This document shows, piece by piece, positions 31,073 through 32,553 of a stretch of DNA of 32,553 nucleotides (within the stretch, counting starts at the first letter, position 1; each line of letters begins with the position of its first letter). This DNA is from Treponema sp. (GTDB lineage: Bacteria > Spirochaetota > Spirochaetia > Treponematales > Breznakiellaceae): assembly GCA_009777995.1 (NCBI GenBank), contig WRKT01000028.1, forward strand, positions 1 through 32,553. The letters run 5' to 3'. The position numbers were made by a program, and so were the translations under genes. A model generated the notes under the pieces. The model ran no database searches, was not told where the DNA came from, and was given only the letters and a program-made list of their open reading frames with translations.

Positions 31073-32275
31073 ATGAAAAAGATTTTCGTAATTTTAGCAG
31101 TACTGCTTGCCTTTGGGCTCGCAGCTTGTGTGAATCCAAATGACCCGGGAGATTTCCTGGCAGAGCATTCCTATCAGCCGCCTGAGGGCTATGGGTACAT
31201 TCAGTTGAGAGTGAACAATAATATTGCAAGGACTATTGTCCCGGCAAGCACGCCGCCACTAACCTCGTTCGAATCATATAAACTGACTATCTCACAAGGT
31301 GCAACCACAGTGGAAACTGTAACGGGAGCCTTGGGTGATATTCAACAAGTAATTAATCTGCTTCCTGGAATATACAATATTGAGTTAATTGCTTATAGGG
31401 ATGATGTAAGTGATCAGGACGAACCTTGGGCTCATGCGACACTTACGGGGCATACAGTGTCCACAGCCACATCAGGTACTATAGAAATAACCTTAGCGAT
31501 CTATGACCCCTCTACCGATGAGGACGGTATGGAAGGAACATTTAAATGGGAAGTAACCTTTGAAAACTTCGCTGCCTCACCACCTGATGTACCTGATACT
31601 ACTGCCATGATGTATATAGAACCGATTAATGGTACCCATGCTACAGATGATCATGTGAAAGGTACAGGAGGATTTAACCTTTTGACAACCGGTTTAACCG
31701 GTAGCGTGAATGAAGGAACTGAATCATTAAACGAAGGTTACTATTGGGTGGATTTTGAAATTGAACATGATAACTCAACAATCAGCTTCCGACAGGTACT
31801 GCACCTCTATAGGTTTATGGAAAGCTTCTTCGATCCCATTTTTGACGGGACTTACTTTGGCGTAGCTCCCAACCCGGTTGGAAGAAATCCTGATGTTATT
31901 GGTGTAGGTCCGTTCCCGAATATTGCACCGACACTGGCACAAACAGGCCCGTATGTTTTAGACCTTGGTGTTTCACTTTCAGGTCAATCAGAGCTTGAGT
32001 TAACTGTGAATAACCTGAACGCTTACGCAACAGATGGTACCGGTGTAACTGTTCAATGGTATCTCAATGGTAAGGATCTAGACGCCTTCGCAGGCGGACA
32101 AGGGAAATCAGAGCTCAGCCTTGACTCACAAGATGTCGCCTTTACAGGTGCTGCTCTGGGACTTGTGGAGGGGAATACTTACCAACTTACAATTGTTGTA
32201 ATGCAACCGATAACCGGTGGTGGCAGCAGGCCCCACGCCTTATATGTTGATATTTCGGTAATCGAAACTCCCTAA
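31073..32275 (+). CDS. large treponeme-type surface lipoprotein
   Basis: A 400-residue lipoprotein. MKKIFVILAVLLAFGLAAC is a classical lipoprotein signal with lipobox LAAC (C19). After a short spacer comes GYIQLRVNNNIARTIVPAS (about 41-59), a G-x-I-x-L-x-V...ARTI-x-P block I associate with families of treponemal surface lipoproteins. The rest is beta-rich: TFKWEVTFENF, a central region with repeated Pro/Gly turns, and a C-terminal Ig-like module (LELTVNNLNAYATDGTGVTVQWYLNGK split over two strands; GNTYQLTIVVMQ). AAGGAG lies 8 bases before the ATG. A strong terminator follows at 32300-32333. Role unknown; probably exposed on the surface. Confidence 0.8.
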   Translation: MKKIFVILAVLLAFGLAACVNPNDPGDFLAEHSYQPPEGYGYIQLRVNNNIARTIVPASTPPLTSFESYKLTISQGATTVETVTGALGDIQQVINLLPGIYNIELIAYRDDVSDQDEPWAHATLTGHTVSTATSGTIEITLAIYDPSTDEDGMEGTFKWEVTFENFAASPPDVPDTTAMMYIEPINGTHATDDHVKGTGGFNLLTTGLTGSVNEGTESLNEGYYWVDFEIEHDNSTISFRQVLHLYRFMESFFDPIFDGTYFGVAPNPVGRNPDVIGVGPFPNIAPTLAQTGPYVLDLGVSLSGQSELELTVNNLNAYATDGTGVTVQWYLNGKDLDAFAGGQGKSELSLDSQDVAFTGAALGLVEGNTYQLTIVVMQPITGGGSRPHALYVDISVIETP

Positions 32276-32299
32276 TGCCTAACTCTCTTTAAAACCCAC

Positions 32300-32333
32300 A
32301 CAGGGCTGTCTTACCGGACAGCCCTGTTTTTTT
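32300..32333 (+). terminator. strong intrinsic terminator
   Basis: ACAGGGCTGTC (32300-32310) and GACAGCCCTGT (32317-32327) form an 11-bp GC-rich stem with a 6-base loop, followed by a run of seven T (32327-32333). It ends the lipoprotein transcript. Confidence 0.92.
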
Positions 32334-32360
32334 ACTACAGATGCACTGAGGGATCCACCA

Positions 32361-32410
32361 CTCTGTGTTTTGTTTCACACGGAGTTCACAGAGACACAGA
32401 GCTCACAGAG
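32361..32410. repeat. second copy of the CACRGAG repeat family
   Basis: CACGGAG at 32378, CACAGAG at 32387, 32395 and 32404 (spacing 9, 8, 9), preceded by the inverted CTCTGTG at 32361-32367 and a GTGTTTTG loop element that is also found in the copy at 27785-27879. The left arm is much shorter here. It sits between the terminator and the IS end. Confidence 0.8.
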
Positions 32411-32428
32411 GAAGATTGGGAATTTAGC

Positions 32429-32553
32429 TGAACCTCCCCCGATAAGGTAGACAGTTAATTAAGCTCATGGTAAACCCAAAGGAGGGGGAATCATGGGAAG
32501 AATAAGGAAGTACACAAGAGAGTTCAAGGAATCCGCAGTAGAACTGTATCAGA
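32429..32553 (+). mobile_element. left end of an IS3-family insertion sequence (truncated by window)
   Basis: The probable IS edge is TGAACCTCCCCCGATAAGG from 32429: IS3-family elements begin with TG, and many have TGAACCxCCCC-like ends. The first transposase frame starts 64 bases inside, which is normal spacing. The right end, the second frame and the target duplication lie outside the window, so the exact boundary is inferred. Confidence 0.6.
32493..32553 (+). CDS. IS3-family transposase OrfA, 5' end only
   Basis: The 20 visible codons read MGRIRKYTREFKESAVELYQ, the usual opening of the IS3-family OrfA helix-turn-helix protein (R-K-Y-T-x-E-F-K-x-x-A-V-x-L). GGAGGGGG lies 5 bases before ATG 32493. 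The gene runs off the window. OrfA recognises the IS ends; OrfAB made by frameshifting would be the active transposase. Confidence 0.85.
   Translation, partial: MGRIRKYTREFKESAVELYQ

Overview
The window looks like chromosome from a treponeme-type spirochaete, probably host-associated; that assignment is inferred from gene content. The strongest clue is a phenylalanyl-tRNA synthetase alpha chain of the archaeal/eukaryotic type, a known spirochaete peculiarity. Other clues are the many lipoproteins and Ig-like surface proteins, the density of histidine kinase and chemoreceptor genes, and solute-binding proteins whose signal peptides end in AFAGGNRQ or VFAGGSRQ. No rRNA, tRNA or CRISPR array was recognised. 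No gene-free stretch reaches 300 bases; the two longest (5152-5343 and 32276-32492) hold divergent promoters, and a terminator, a repeat and an IS end, respectively.

Layout. 1-2888: the end of a large Big2-type surface protein and an exported beta-rich protein. 2898-3541: a VapBC toxin-antitoxin module with its own promoter. 3552-5151 (minus): a LuxR-type response regulator followed by UppP, which carries an odd Gly/Ala-rich insert. 5344-7795: TatD nuclease, DusB-like tRNA dihydrouridine synthase and a rhomboid protease. 7809-15798: a signalling island with a REC-HK-REC-REC hybrid kinase, a divergent operon of HPt protein, Cache-HAMP-MCP-REC receptor and secreted protein, a lipid-anchored double rhodanese, and a second hybrid kinase. 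The kinase, HPt and receptor receiver together make up the parts of a phosphorelay that could end on a chemoreceptor.

15803-25849 is a sugar-acid/carboxylate region. On the minus strand lies an operon of TctC, TctB, TctA (tripartite tricarboxylate transporter), a peptidase-M24-fold protein that has lost nearly all metal ligands, and a Gfo/Idh/MocA oxidoreductase. A GntR/FCD regulator is divergent from it. Downstream are a TRAP transporter (DctP, DctQ, DctM) and mannonate dehydratase UxuA, pointing to hexuronate use. A long palindrome with the core TTGTATACTAGTATACAA overlaps the promoter and start codon of the regulator, and a doubled version lies just after the promoter of the TRAP-uxuA operon. 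This gives a self-contained model of autoregulation plus control of uronate genes.

25862-32553 is mixed: a small membrane protein, an orphan OadG-like subunit, a DUF1576-like membrane protein, standalone pheS, an OmpA-C-like lipoprotein, an orphan antitoxin-like protein, two surface lipoproteins, a strong terminator and the left end of an IS3-family element. Two copies of a CACRGAG repeat family with roughly 9-bp period occur at 27785-27879 and 32361-32410. Several genes (hybrid kinase, GntR regulator, pheS, antitoxin-like gene) have a -10 hexamer so close to the start codon that their mRNAs should be leaderless.
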